Source: Cryptomeria japonica
Taxonomy: Eukaryota > Streptophyta > Pinopsida > Cupressales > Cupressaceae
Assembly: GCF_030272615.1 (NCBI RefSeq)
Contig: NC_081412.1
Span: forward strand, 98,643,796-98,703,795
Direction: 5' to 3'
DNA length: 60,000 bases
Part shown: positions 11,009 through 21,468 of the stretch, piece after piece
Layout: each line of letters opens with the position of its first letter
How positions within the stretch are numbered: position 1 is the stretch's first letter
Program-made: the position numbers and the translations under genes
Notes under the pieces: model-generated
What the model saw: only the letters and a program-made list of their open reading frames with translations
What the model was told of the DNA's origin: nothing
The model's database searches: none

Positions 11009-12790
11009 GTATCCCTCTCAAGAGTTAGAGCTTGAGCCTGTGCCTATAGTTGTACAATCTATGCTCTTAAGCTAGCAATGTTATCTAGGATCTCAGGAGC
11101 ATCCCCATTTATTTGTGTATCATCACCCCCTAGTACCTCTGGCATATCCCGCATCGCCTCATCCTCTCCACCCACCTGCATATGACTAGTGATCTTGTGC
11201 CTAATTAGTGGCACATCATCCTCAAAATCCTCCTCGTCACCTCCCCCATAAGAAGTCAATACACTAGGATCAAAACAAACCTACCCAAAATCAATACCTC
11301 ATCGACCTCTACTACCTCCACCTCGAACCCTAACTCTCCTAGTTGGTTTGCCTCAATCTCTCCCACTCGATCGACCTCTATCATCACCTCCTCGGCCTCT
11401 ATCCCCCTGTCCCTGGCCTCCATCCCTTTTTCCATCCCTAGTTGCCAAAGGTAGTGGTCCACCTCTACCCTGATAACCAAACGGTCCTCCTAGTACCCAT
11501 GGACGACCACCTCTCCTCCCACCCCTCCTATCTCCTCTACCATCATCCCCCTCCTCCCCATCCCCTCCTCTACCACCCCATCATCATCATCTCCTCCTCT
11601 AGTGGGGATCATCCTCATCATCATCCTCATCTCCAAAGCTAGGTGGAGAATCTATTGGATCTATGATCCTAGGGAAAGGATGTGCTGCTAGAAATTGGGC
11701 ATACTCCTCAGTGGCACCCACATCCAAAACACGTGGTAATAGATCAAATGGAACTAGGGTAATGAAATAAACTCTGTCTAAGCTGCATCAAAGGAAAGAG
11801 GACCCTAGTATCACCTATCCTTGTATGTATGAGCATACAAGGCAACACCGTGTGGCATCCCCTGTGGTCTACCAAACTGTCTCAGGACTCAAAAAATAAG
11901 TTGTCTCTCTATAACAAATGGAGTCTTCCCAATCAAGTATCTAGTCTGCATAACAAAAGGTAACAGTCTCGCATCATCATACCATGGCTCACAATCAACA
12001 TATGGCCTCCAAATCACTGAGTCCATAGTGTCAAGAACTGATCGCCAATACTCAAGCTTACCCAGCTTATGTTGGGTAATCATGCCACTATATAAATAAA
12101 TATATGGCTTCTCATCCGCCCATACCCTATCATGAATAGGCCGTGTGATAGCTATATGCTTCCAACACCAAACCTGTAAGAGAGTCACTCCTGTGGAAAG
12201 ACTAGTTGTTGCATCATACACAACCTAATGTAAATAATGATATAAATGAGCTAACACACATACACCCCATGTGTATCTTGTATTGTGTTGCATCATGATC
12301 AAAAGAACCCTAGCCCATCTAATTGACAATCCTCAGGATCTCCTATCTGGGCAAATGAAAACTCCAACTAATTTGACCATAATGGAAGGAAGAGTGTCAT
12401 AGTACATCAACATATCCTCCCATTTGATCTTTGATCCATCAATCAACTCATCTCCAAAAATGGTCTTCAATGCTGCTACACCTCCCATGTCTCGGTAATC
12501 ATACTGAACAAGCTCTTTGACAATCAGAATATGAAGAATCCTATATACATCCTCTAGAGTCACACTACTCACGTCGATGGGTAGGTGAAAGGAGTTGTGG
12601 TCACTATGCCACCTCTCTGCAAGAGTTGTCAACAATCCCTTGTTTATCTTGATATCATGCATATATAGGAGATGTCGCAATCCACACGCATCAATATGAC
12701 TAATAGCTGCAACATCTAGCTCTAGAACTAAGTATCTCATCGACAGAAACCGCTCACAACACTGCAGAACATCTAATCTCTCTTGTTTTC
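11009..12790 (-). pseudogene. T1 antisense gene: plant mobile domain (PMD) protein, main part
   Basis: The minus-strand frame from about 12790 gives ERFLSMRYLVLELDV, then LLTTLAERWHSDHNSFHLP and VTLEDVYRIL, a motif set I recognise from plant mobile domain proteins of the MAIN/MAIL type. The same frame continues through a TGA (12330) and a TAG to VTLLQVWCWKHIAITRP, VIWRPYVDCEPWYDD and TRYLIGKTPFVIERQL. It then runs, with further breaks, into RQFGRPQGMPHG and a low-complexity acidic tail near 11600-11060. PMD proteins occur both as host nuclear proteins and inside transposons. The position here, antisense in an LTR element, points to transposon cargo. It is broken by several stops and by C1. 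Confidence 0.65.
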
Positions 12791-13945
12791 ACAAACAAGT
12801 GTGTCTAAGTTAATCACATCATCTATCTTATCAATCAAATCATCTATCATACATATCAATCCTATCCTATCTATTAGACAATCTATGCAATCAATCAACA
12901 AGTGGTACTCGGTTGATTAAACTTATCAGCTCTTCATCAGAAACTAGATTGGTCTCTTAGAGCTTCTATCCAATCAAAAACCATCAATCATGATTATCAA
13001 TCTATATCAAACATCATTATTTTATCCTCTATCTATCTAATCAACATCAAATCTAACATCAACAATTCAAAAATCACAAATTCATCAAGCAACATTGACA
13101 TATGGAAAAATTGGAGACAAAAGCGCTACACCAAATGACAAATGCAAGATAAGTCTTAGCAAAAGTGCTAAATAAAACATATGCGCCACAACACATCACA
13201 AACACGCGAGAACATTAAGCAAAAGTGCCATAATTAACAAAAGCGCTATCAAAACTATCAAAAGCAATGAGTAAAAGCACTAGAACAACCAAATATGCTA
13301 TTCAAACATGTACATACGTGAAAACATCAAAAGCGTGAAAATTAAATGCGCTATCAAACTAAGTGTAAGCACTAAAACTTCAAACAAATGCGTGAAAAAA
13401 GGGTTTCATGGTGGAATAAAAACATAAATTTCAAAAACTCACAAAAACATGTGAAAAACACGTAAATAATTGTACGACAAGCAAAATAAGGGTACCTACT
13501 AGGGGTCCGTATGCTTGGGGTCTCTGGTATCTGCAAACTCTCTCAAAATGATGTCGCTCGTAAGGGACAACCATCCTGACAGCTCAACAAGAACTCCAAA
13601 ATCTCCACCAAGCTCACCAACAATCACTCTACAAAAGCCAACAGTGCAAATGATGTGGAAATGGGCCCATCCATGGGTTATATAATTAACTTTTTTACCT
13701 AATGAAGGGTAATTAATTTTTAATTTTTCAAAAGGAGGGGGGCAATTTTAAATAATTTTGTCTTGCTAAGGGATTTTAATCAAACCTTTTTATCATTTTA
13801 TTGTGAGATTAATCGCTCAAGCAATTTTCTCAAATTTTCACGATCAATCTCCCAAGGGGGCATGCAATCGACATTTCATCACCGACAAGGGCAATATCAA
13901 GACTTGATTTTATTCTTTAAAATAATGTTGTTACAACAATATTTT
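12791..13945 (+). other. T1 internal non-coding stretch with AAAAGCGC-type repeats
   Basis: No gene found. Between about 13110 and 13400 the short motif aaaagcgct or aaaagtgct recurs roughly every 20-40 bases with variation. The region before it is rich in atcaatc/atctatc words. It lies upstream of the antisense PMD gene and could once have held its promoter. No clear TATA box stands out. Confidence 0.45.
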
Positions 13946-13959
13946 AAAGAGGGGCAAAA
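13946..13959 (+). promoter_or_regulatory. T1 polypurine tract
   Basis: The sequence aaagaggggcaaaa directly precedes the LTR start tgtatacattc, the usual form and place of a gypsy plus-strand primer. Confidence 0.6.
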
Positions 13960-16000
13960 TGTATACATTCAAAAATAGCCTATGAATAATTAAATAAATA
14001 TTTATTATTTATTTAATGTTAATTTCCTCTATTAAATAATTAAATTGACAAATTTAATTATTTAATTCATTTTAATCTTAATTCTTCTATTAAATAATTA
14101 ATTTGAAAAGATTATTGCTTATTCTTCTATTAATTAATTTAAATTGAAACATTTTATTAATTAATTCATTATCCATTTCTTCTAAATCAATTCAATTAAA
14201 TATCTAATATTTAATCTTTTTCTAACTAATTCTTCTATAGTCTCATCAATTAAATAATTTAAATCCTCAAATCCACCTCACTTCATCTTCATGTCACTCA
14301 ACCTTGCCAACTCACATTTTATGTGGCTAAATAAATTATTAAATCTTGATTATTAATTAGCCATATTAATTCTAACCTCATTTCCTTCTTTTGAGAATGT
14401 GTACGTACACTCATCCTCACCTTCCCTATATTTTATCCAACCTTCCTATATCTTTGGAGGGAGTTGAGTCCACTTGTTCCCACTTTCTGGTACATCTTGG
14501 TTTTTGCTGAAATTATACATTTAAAAAAAATATAATGATGTAATCTTTAAGAGGTCCCATTTGAAGTAAGTAATTGAAGAGAGTTAGATCAAAGGCTCTA
14601 AGATCAAAATTTCTTTGATAGAACCTCTCTATTTCTAAATCATACTTGCAATGGAGTCTCCTTCGCACCTATCAAAATGCTAATAAAAAACCACTTTTAT
14701 ATTATCTTTTGGGGGGTCAAATGAATTCATACTTGCAATAGTATAAATATTAATATATTTTTGTTTTATTTCTTATGAATATAGGTTTTCATTGAACATG
14801 AACTTCTTTGTTCAACGCATTGGAAAAAATAGTTAACTAATTCAAAAAAATACTGAAAAATATCTATGCCCTAGGTATTGATGTCTTCTTTCGAACAAAA
14901 AAAATAAAATTGAATTTTGATATATATAGAACAAGTTATGTGTTCAAATGTACACCTATATCTATATTATAATTAGTCGGACTTCAAAACTTAATAAAAT
15001 GAAAAATATATCACTATCAAACCAACTACATGCCCTGGGTATTGATGTTACAAACCAAAATTCAAAAGAATTAAGTTTTTATCATTTATAGAAAAAAAAA
15101 TTATGCGTTTCGAGATGTTTATCACTCTTAAAAAGTGTTGATTGTTGTAAAAAACTACTTTTCGAGGGAGATGGAAAAATCGATAAAATTTTATTCCAAA
15201 AAAATTGAAAAAAATATATTTAGAATCCACATACAAGATGCTACAAATCACTAGTTTACATCATCTTTAAATTATTAACGGTCTAAAATTTATAGATGTC
15301 GGAAAAGTGAAGGTTTTTTTTCAAAATGTTCATCTAAGTGTCAAAGTTGGTCAAAAAGTGGGAACCAATATTGTGAGTTCACCCCCTCATATCCCTAAAT
15401 CTTCTCCAACCATCCTATATACTCTCAAGTCTTCATCCTTAGTCAAGGTGAGCCTTCTGACACTTGGATTCTCCTTCCACCTTTTCCTCCATCTTGTAGG
15501 TGTAGGAGGAACATCTTCCTCTTTTATCTCTCACATCTCAACCGATATTTTCATAGCCATCCAATCTGCATGAGTTTCTCAAGTATTTTGAGAGCTAATA
15601 GTGATCTTGCAGTAGTCATTTTGCATCCGTAAGTTTAAGCATTTTGAGTATATGCGCATTTTAGGATACTTTAGCATTATCATGTTATTATCTTACATCA
15701 TAGCTTAAATCATTTAGCATAATCATATCCAACTATCAGTTATCTGTCCATTCCATGTTTTTTCATCTTGGAAGCCACATAGTGCATGTCTGAGAGCAAT
15801 CATCTACAACCAAGAACAATAAGGATAGGACACAATGAGATAGGTGGGTAAAGGTATAATCTTTATATTTTCTTGTTTTGTACCTTTGCTTTGTTTCATT
15901 GGTTGATATTTGGAGTTTTCCTGTAGCTTTCATTATCAATATTTGTTGAAAAACTAATAAGTTGCAGGCTTATTCTAAAGATTAATTCTAAGTTGACACA
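13960..16000 (+). repeat. T1 3' LTR, carrying D1
   Basis: It runs from TGTATACATTC to AGTTGACACA, starting and ending TG...CA, with a 5' part that LINE-A removed from the other copy. Without the roughly 900-base D1 insertion it is about 1.14 kb. A deletion of about 65 bases near 15570, relative to the 5' LTR, removed the TATA box. It ends against the C2 reverse transcriptase fragment. Confidence 0.75.
14474..15373. mobile_element. D1, small element with terminal inverted repeats
   Basis: This segment is absent from the equivalent place in the T1 5' LTR (near 2127). It starts with ttcccacttt (14477-14486) and ends with its exact reverse complement aaagtgggaa (15355-15364). Near-identical flanks tgagtccac and tgagttcac may be a 9-bp target duplication. 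It is AT-rich and has no credible gene. The phrase atgccct-ggtattgatgt occurs twice inside. It is best described as a non-autonomous DNA transposon; the superfamily is uncertain, though 9-bp duplications would suit Mutator-like elements. Confidence 0.6.
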
Positions 16001-16246
16001 CCAACAATATTCTTATCTTTAGGTCTTGGAACTAACTCCCATGTCCCATTTTTCTTAATCTAAGCTAACTCTTCTTCCATATCATCTTTCCAACCTTTCT
16101 CATTGCTTGTCTCTACATAACTACTTCGTTAAATCTTTAACAGTAAATAAAATGCACTTGTTCATTTGTTCTTTGTTCTCTTCTTCCAGTTTGAACACCA
16201 CTATCCTTATCTCCTATAGTCTAATCTCCAAAATGGTTCTTTTATA
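16001..16246 (-). pseudogene. C2 reverse transcriptase, N-terminal fragment
   Basis: The minus strand reads GWKDDMEEELA-stop-IKKNGTWELVPRP and KDKNIV, the well-known lead-in to copia reverse transcriptase. It continues the integrase found at 26455-27290 on the other side of G1. The rest of the reverse transcriptase is expected left of the window, beyond T1. Confidence 0.7.
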
Positions 16247-16389
16247 CATACTGTTGTCATTTTTATGACACCCTTGGTCTATAAGTAAGAACCGATCAGA
16301 GATATGTTCCATTGACCAGCGCTGCCCCAGTTGATCAAGGTTAAAAGAAGTGGAATCATGGTTTGAAGTGTTTCCTTGTCAAAAGTTCC

Positions 16390-17080
16390 TAGGACCTCTT
16401 TTCCTCTCTCCGAAACTCTGGAATCCCAAGGATCTAAAGTTCTTTTCCTTAGCCACTTTCTTTCCTACTTCAGGACTCCAGAACCCTGAGGTTCCAAAGT
16501 TCCTTCCTTCCCTTAGCCCTTCTCCAGCTTCTTCGGAACTCCAGAACCTCGAGGTTCCGAAGTTCTTCTCCCTTCCCCTTCCCTTATTTGGAACTTTGGA
16601 ACCCTGAGGTTCCAAGGTTCCCTTCCCTAGCTTAGCCCCTTCTCCGAAACTTCAGAACCTTCCTTCTTTTCTTCTCCCCTTTCCCTGAACTCCGAAACTC
16701 TAAGGTTCTGAAGTTCCCTCTTAGCTCTTCTCCCTTCTTTTCTTCGGAATTCTGAAAACCCAGGGTTCTAAAGTCCTCTTCCTTGCTTCTCCTTCCTCTC
16801 TCCAGAACTCTGGAACCCTGAGGTTCTGAAGTTCCTTCCCCTTTTGCCTTCTCTCTTGAGTTCCTCCAAAACTCCGAAACCCCGAGGTTCTGAAGTTCCT
16901 TTTCTTCTCTTCCTCTCTCTATCCTGGAACTCCGGAACCTCGAGGTTCCGAAGTTCTTTCCTTAGCCTTTTGAAGTTCTCTAGAACTTTAGAACCCAGTT
17001 CTGAAGTTCCTTGCTCCTTCCCTTGTCTTCCTCACTTTGGGAGTCCGAGCTTCCAAAGTCTCCAGACTTCCTTCTTATTG
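16390..17080 (+). repeat. array of palindromic GGAACC-GGTTCC units in G1 5' LTR
   Basis: About eleven units, spaced roughly 55-65 bases apart, each contain a near-palindrome of the form GGAACCCCGAGGTTCC followed by aaagttcc or gaagttcc. The spacers are C/T-rich. The two halves can pair as a hairpin in DNA or RNA. Related units also occur just inside the internal region at 18208-18330. Open frames over this stretch are by-products of the repeat. Confidence 0.85.
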
Positions 17081-17390
17081 GTGATACTTCCAGATGGTGT
17101 GATTGACACTCAAGTCTTTTAATGCTCTAACAGTTTTGGTGACTTGTGCACTTTCTTTTGTGGAGCCACAAGGGTGCATTAAATGTTTTTGGAAGGATTT
17201 CCATCAAGGAGGTACGGGGTCATTCTTGGTGACTTATGTCATGTCTGACTTTGGAAAGTTAGTCAGTCCAGCCTATTAGGATTTCTCTTTGTGGGTATGG
17301 CTAGGTTGCTTGCATGTACAAGTCAAGTGCATGCACTTCCCTACACTTCTAGATAGACATGCAGGGGTCATGATCACATTTGTAACCTTT

Positions 17391-17400
17391 TTCTATATAA
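17391..17400 (+). promoter_or_regulatory. TATA box of G1 5' LTR
   Basis: ttctatataa; the same box is present in the 3' LTR at 25791-25800. Confidence 0.55.
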
Positions 17401-18061
17401 GGTTGTTAAGCCTCATTGTAAAGGGTTCTCTCCCTACTGGCTTGAGCTTTCTTATGCTCTTCTCTTCTCTTAAAGACTTGTAATATTTTTTGCATTTCTG
17501 CAACTGAAAGTTTGGCCTTTGGCCTTTGAATGAATTGAAACTACTATTCTTGCCTTACTTTAACTTATTCATGTTGTATATGTGCTCTTACCTCCATTAT
17601 AAGTGTATGTTTGTGGTTTTCTTTCACATGTATGATGTGTTAACTTTTTTTCTAAGTGTGACTTGTGGGAATCCTTCTCCTCTCTTGACACTTAGAAAAT
17701 TCTAACCTCCACGTGCGTTTGGGTCACTCATGCAATTGAATTTTGTGCATCTCTCAGGCATTTCAATTGATTCCTTGTGTCATTTTAGGTGGGGAGGAGG
17801 AACAATATCTTCTTGGTGCATCACCTCCTTCTACTTCCAACATTCTCTCTTCCCTTTACCTCTGCAAGTGTTTTAAGTAGGCTTAGGAATTAGTTTTAGA
17901 GTGTTGAGTTGGTTCAACACCTGCACCTATTTGAAGAAGGAAGCCAACCTTCTCCGTCGATTCAACCCCTTGTGCAAGGTCCCACACTTCGGGGTTGTTT
18001 CCATGTTTCACAAGGTTGCTGAGTTGATTTCTTAGCAAGGGTGCAAACTTTTGTGATAACA

Positions 18062-18431
18062 ATTTTTGGGATGCCCGATGGGACTTTATTCAATTCACAT
18101 GCTAAGGATTCAATATTGTTCTTGGCATCTCAGCCTTTAGAGGCAGTCATTTTCAAGCACTTGGTGACTCTTCTCACAAGACCGGTCTCTTGCACACAAT
18201 TTTTCCTCACTCTGGAACCCTCGGACCCCCAGGTTCCGAGGTTAGTGAAGCCATCTTACCCTGGAACCCCGAAACCCCCAGGTTCCAAGGTGCTTAGGCT
18301 CGGAAACTCAGAACCCCCAGGTTTCAAACTCCCGATCTTCCTCACTCTAGACATTTGAGCTCCCAAGGTGTCAATGTGGTCATACTCTGCAACTCTGGAC
18401 CTTCAAACTTTCGAGGTCGGTTGTAGATTTC
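18062..18431 (+). other. G1 leader with primer-binding region
   Basis: The LTR is followed at once by atttttgggatgcccgatgg, in the position of the primer-binding site and similar in form to that of T1. No tRNA was identified. The rest of the leader repeats the LTR theme of ggaacc...aggttcc units (18208-18330). No gene before the gag start. Confidence 0.45.
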
Positions 18432-20236
18432 ATGCCCATAATTCATACAAGGGCATCTTCTAGAGGCAGTTTCCAATTCGTAGAGCTTCCATCTGCAGGC
18501 TCTAGAAGGCAGAGAGGTAGATCTTCATTGTCAGCAATCAGGGTTGTCAGGGTTGTAAACACTCCATCTCTCAGGTCTCATTCTACTCCTCCATTTAAAA
18601 GACCATTACTATCAAGGGCTCCCACCACTCATATCAACAGACCATTATTTCACATGGAAAGAAATTAGGTTTTTTTTACCTTCAATGGAGGGAGTCCCCT
18701 TATTTTGACTCAATGGAGTGACATACCAGTGGCTGTGTTGAAGAGTATACCATACTTCACTGGTGAAATAGCTATTACCCCCATTGAGCATATTCAAGAC
18801 ATTGCAAACATCTGCTACATCAATAATATCACTCAAGATAATGTTGTTGTTAGACTCTTAGCCACATCTTTGAAAGGCAAAGCTTTGTAGTGGTATAGAG
18901 CGTTGCCATCTAGCTCCATTCACAATTGGGACGAATTGGGGGAGAGGATGTGCAACCATTTCGAAGACAAAAGTGACCACCTATCACTTGTGGAGCAGTT
19001 GACTGTGATCAAGAGGGCACCTCACGAGTTCATGGAAGATTTCAATTTCAGATTTCATAAGACATGGAATATAATTCCCGCTCTAATGAAGCCATCTCCA
19101 AATCATACCTTCTTGTATTATCTTAGAGCTCTCAACAATGATATAGTTGTCATGATCCAATCAATGGGTGGAGCCTCTCTACCGGGTGCATATGACATAA
19201 CCATAAGAGCAAAAAATTGTCTCATTTAGGCTAGGAAGATAGCTCCAAGGCCTCCAATGCCTCTGTTTCCAAAAGATCCTACTCAAAAACCCACCTTGGC
19301 TCCTATCCCCATGTTCCCCGCAGGACAATCATCCACACCCTCTACATCCTCCAATGAGCTCCATGAGGTCAAGGCTCTACTACAAAACTTTGGCAATAAA
19401 TTGGTGGCACTAAAAAGGCAGTAAACTCAATATAGTAGATCTTACCAAGCACAAGTTCAAAATTATCAGCAAAATAGGCCACCCTTTCAAGGGCAAAACC
19501 AATGGAGAAATGCCAGATCGTTGAATAGTGTGAGCCCCACAACCATAAGCAACTCAAAGGTGATAGTTCCAATGCAAAATAACCTCACCCAAGAGAAAGA
19601 TTGGTGTCAACCATGCAATCAACCACACAACCAAAGTGCATGTCAAAATGGAGGGTTTGTCCAAACTTTAGTAGTGCAAGATGAGCCAACCATTTTTGGC
19701 CAACAATATGACCCAAATCAGCCTAGTGTTGGCACTCAAGCTCACTTACAAGGTGACTCTACCTTCGTCAATTAGCAGGAGGCAAAATTCTATGGTTTGA
19801 ACAAAACAAATGGTGAGTCCATGCTGCAGTATGCAAGGTCAAAGAAGAGATCCATGGAGGCTACCTCACCTTCAACATCAGCCCAAGCTCCAACACCCAA
19901 TGTAGTCGTCCATGATACAAGCCAAAGTACCATGCAAGGGAACAAGAGGCAGGAGGAGGCGTACATCATCCAAAGAGAAAAGGAAAACCTTGTAGCCTCA
20001 AAGGGGCCTCTAAAGTCAAACGGTGTTCCTTTCAACCTAGTTGATCAGATGAAGAAGGCCAACCTCAACGTTACTATGTGGGAGGCTCTTTCAATCCCAT
20101 CTCAAAGGGATTTGCTTAAGGAGGAATTGAAGGATGTCAATCAGTCAGGTGATGAGGCAACAATCAAAGAAAATGCAGTCTCCACCAGTTTGGTGCAACC
20201 CAAGGAGGAGAAATATTCAAGCAAGATCAGAAAGCC
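18432..20236 (+). pseudogene. G1 gag
   Basis: A single frame beginning MPIIHTRASSRGSF. The retrotransposon gag domain is clear at about 18900-19230 (YRALPSSSIHNWDEL, then LSLVEQLTVIKRAPHEFMED, then FRFHKTW). A knuckle-like CQPCNQPHNQSAC (C-x2-C-x3-H-x4-C) follows at about 19606-19645, then a long polar stretch. In-frame stops are at about 18667, 18888, 19227, 19423 and 19773. The frame ends at a run of eleven C residues at about 20235-20245, after which the protease is in another frame. Confidence 0.8.
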
Positions 20237-20589
20237 CCCCCCCCCAACCCTTCTATATCTCCTTAATCATAGAAGATAATTTCATTGACAACTGCATGAT
20301 AGACTCAGGAGCTAGTAGCTCAGTCATGCCTAATAAAGTAGTTGATCTTCTTGGCATAAAATATGAACTTGTGACCAAAGGGGTGGTCCTATTAGATGGC
20401 ACTTCTATTAAGATAGTAGGGGTGGCAAAAAATTTGAAGTTAACCTTGCATGCATGCCCTGGTTGCATTGTCTTGGAAAATGTATCCATCATCGACCTCC
20501 CTGCCTTCTTTACCATATGCCTGTCTAGAGACTTCACAACCAAGATAGGTGGGTACCTGTCTTTTGACTCATCCCATATGCTATTTTGA
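20237..20589 (+). pseudogene. G1 aspartic protease
   Basis: The catalytic motif MIDSGASSSVMPNK lies at about 20298-20340, followed by the usual strands (GVVLLDGTSIKIVGVA, then IIDLPAFFTICLSRDF). It is in the same frame as the later pol domains but not as gag. The frame change coincides with the C11 run. The frame ends in a TGA at 20587. Confidence 0.8.
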
Positions 20590-20754
20590 ACAAGGTATGG
20601 TACCAAGGTCACTATAAGAGCAAAACCCATTGCCCAAAACCACATTGAGCCCTACACCCCCAACCCTATAAACATGAATTGCAGTTTGCATGAAGAGGGG
20701 GAGGAGTGTGTTGTCCGTGAGCCTGCTACTCTTTTGTAGGAGGTCCCTGATTGC

Positions 20755-21290
20755 TTGTTGGACGAATGGGCCAATGCTTTTCAATTTGATCCATTAGCTG
20801 AGACTGAAGAGACTGGGCTTGGTACCTATTGTATCTATAAGGAGGATACTCCTATCCCTGACCTCATGAAGACACAAGGAGACTCAAAGGGGTTATGGAA
20901 CATGTTTTTTGATGGTTCAAGAAAAAAAAATGGTGCAGGTGTTGGGGTGATGCTTGTGTCTCCTGAGCAAGAGAAATATTTCTTCTCTTTTAGGCTTGAA
21001 TTTGGTTGCACCAACAATGTCATTGAGTATAAAGCCTTGATCCAAGGTCTCAAACTTTCACTAAATAGAAAGATCAGATATTTGCAAGTATTTGGAGATA
21101 GTGAGTTGGTTGTTAACCACATTTGAGCCTAAAGTGTAGCAAAAAACAACCTACTCAAATCATACAAACATAGGGTTTGGGATTTGATTGAAGGATTTGA
21201 GGCCTTCAATATCCAGAGCATTCCTAGAGGTTAGAAAAAGTATGTTGATATGCTTGCAGTGGTTGGCGCTCAATTCGACATACCAGTGCA
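20755..21290 (+). pseudogene. G1 extra RNase H (archaeal/plant-type), upstream of RT
   Basis: The segment NMFFDGSRKKNGAGVGVMLV supplies the first Asp, NNVIEYKALIQGL the Glu and FGDSELVVN the second Asp. After two stops, IPRG-stop-KKYVDMLAVVGA gives the C-terminal Asp region. This is the second RNase H (aRNH) of the Tat lineage by its sequence style. In the Tat elements I know, it follows the reverse transcriptase and the native RNase H. Here it sits between the protease and the reverse transcriptase. It would remove RNA from RNA-DNA hybrids. Broken by stops at about 21124, 21130, 21232 and later. Confidence 0.75.
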
Positions 21291-21468
21291 TGTTGCAAGT
21301 GAGAAGGAGCAACACATCAAGCTTGTTGTGAGGCCTATTGTCCCAGACAATCAAGTGAACTAGCAAGTGTTTGAAAGCGATCATCAGATCATCAACTTCT
21401 TGCAAAATGAAGCAGAATTTTCTACTAAAAATCAGTCTAAGCTGCAAGACTAGTATGGAGATCAAATC

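Larger units (their letters stand above)
1650..16000 (+). mobile_element. T1, non-autonomous Ty3/gypsy (Tat-like) element with antisense PMD gene
   Basis: Two direct LTR copies (1650-2811 and 13960-16000) bracket a primer-binding site just after the first and a purine tract just before the second, both in plus orientation. Without the nested C1, the internal part is about 4.8 kb and holds no gag or pol. Its only recognisable gene is a plant-mobile-domain gene on the opposite strand. Tat-lineage gypsy elements are known to carry extra ORFs, some antisense and PMD-like, so a Tat-derived non-autonomous element is the best fit. It is interrupted by LINE-A (5' LTR), C1 (internal) and D1 (3' LTR). 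On its right it borders the C2 reverse transcriptase at 16001. Confidence 0.7.
16252..18061 (+). repeat. G1 5' LTR
   Basis: It starts TGTTGTCATTTTTATGACAC and ends TTTTGTGATAACA. The first half contains the palindromic repeat array. A TATA box (tatataa) lies at 17394-17400, with transcription expected to start shortly afterwards. Confidence 0.88.

Noticed and set aside
12333-12740. A host MAIN/MAIL-type gene
   Set aside because: The sequence lies inside an LTR element, is antisense to it, lacks introns, and has multiple stops, so transposon cargo is more likely than a resident gene.
16350-17122. Open frames on both strands with repeated Pro/Glu/Ser words, and a CRISPR-like look
   Set aside because: They follow the palindromic LTR array. 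The same array recurs in the second LTR, the units are degenerate with no unique spacers, and the context is a plant LTR element.
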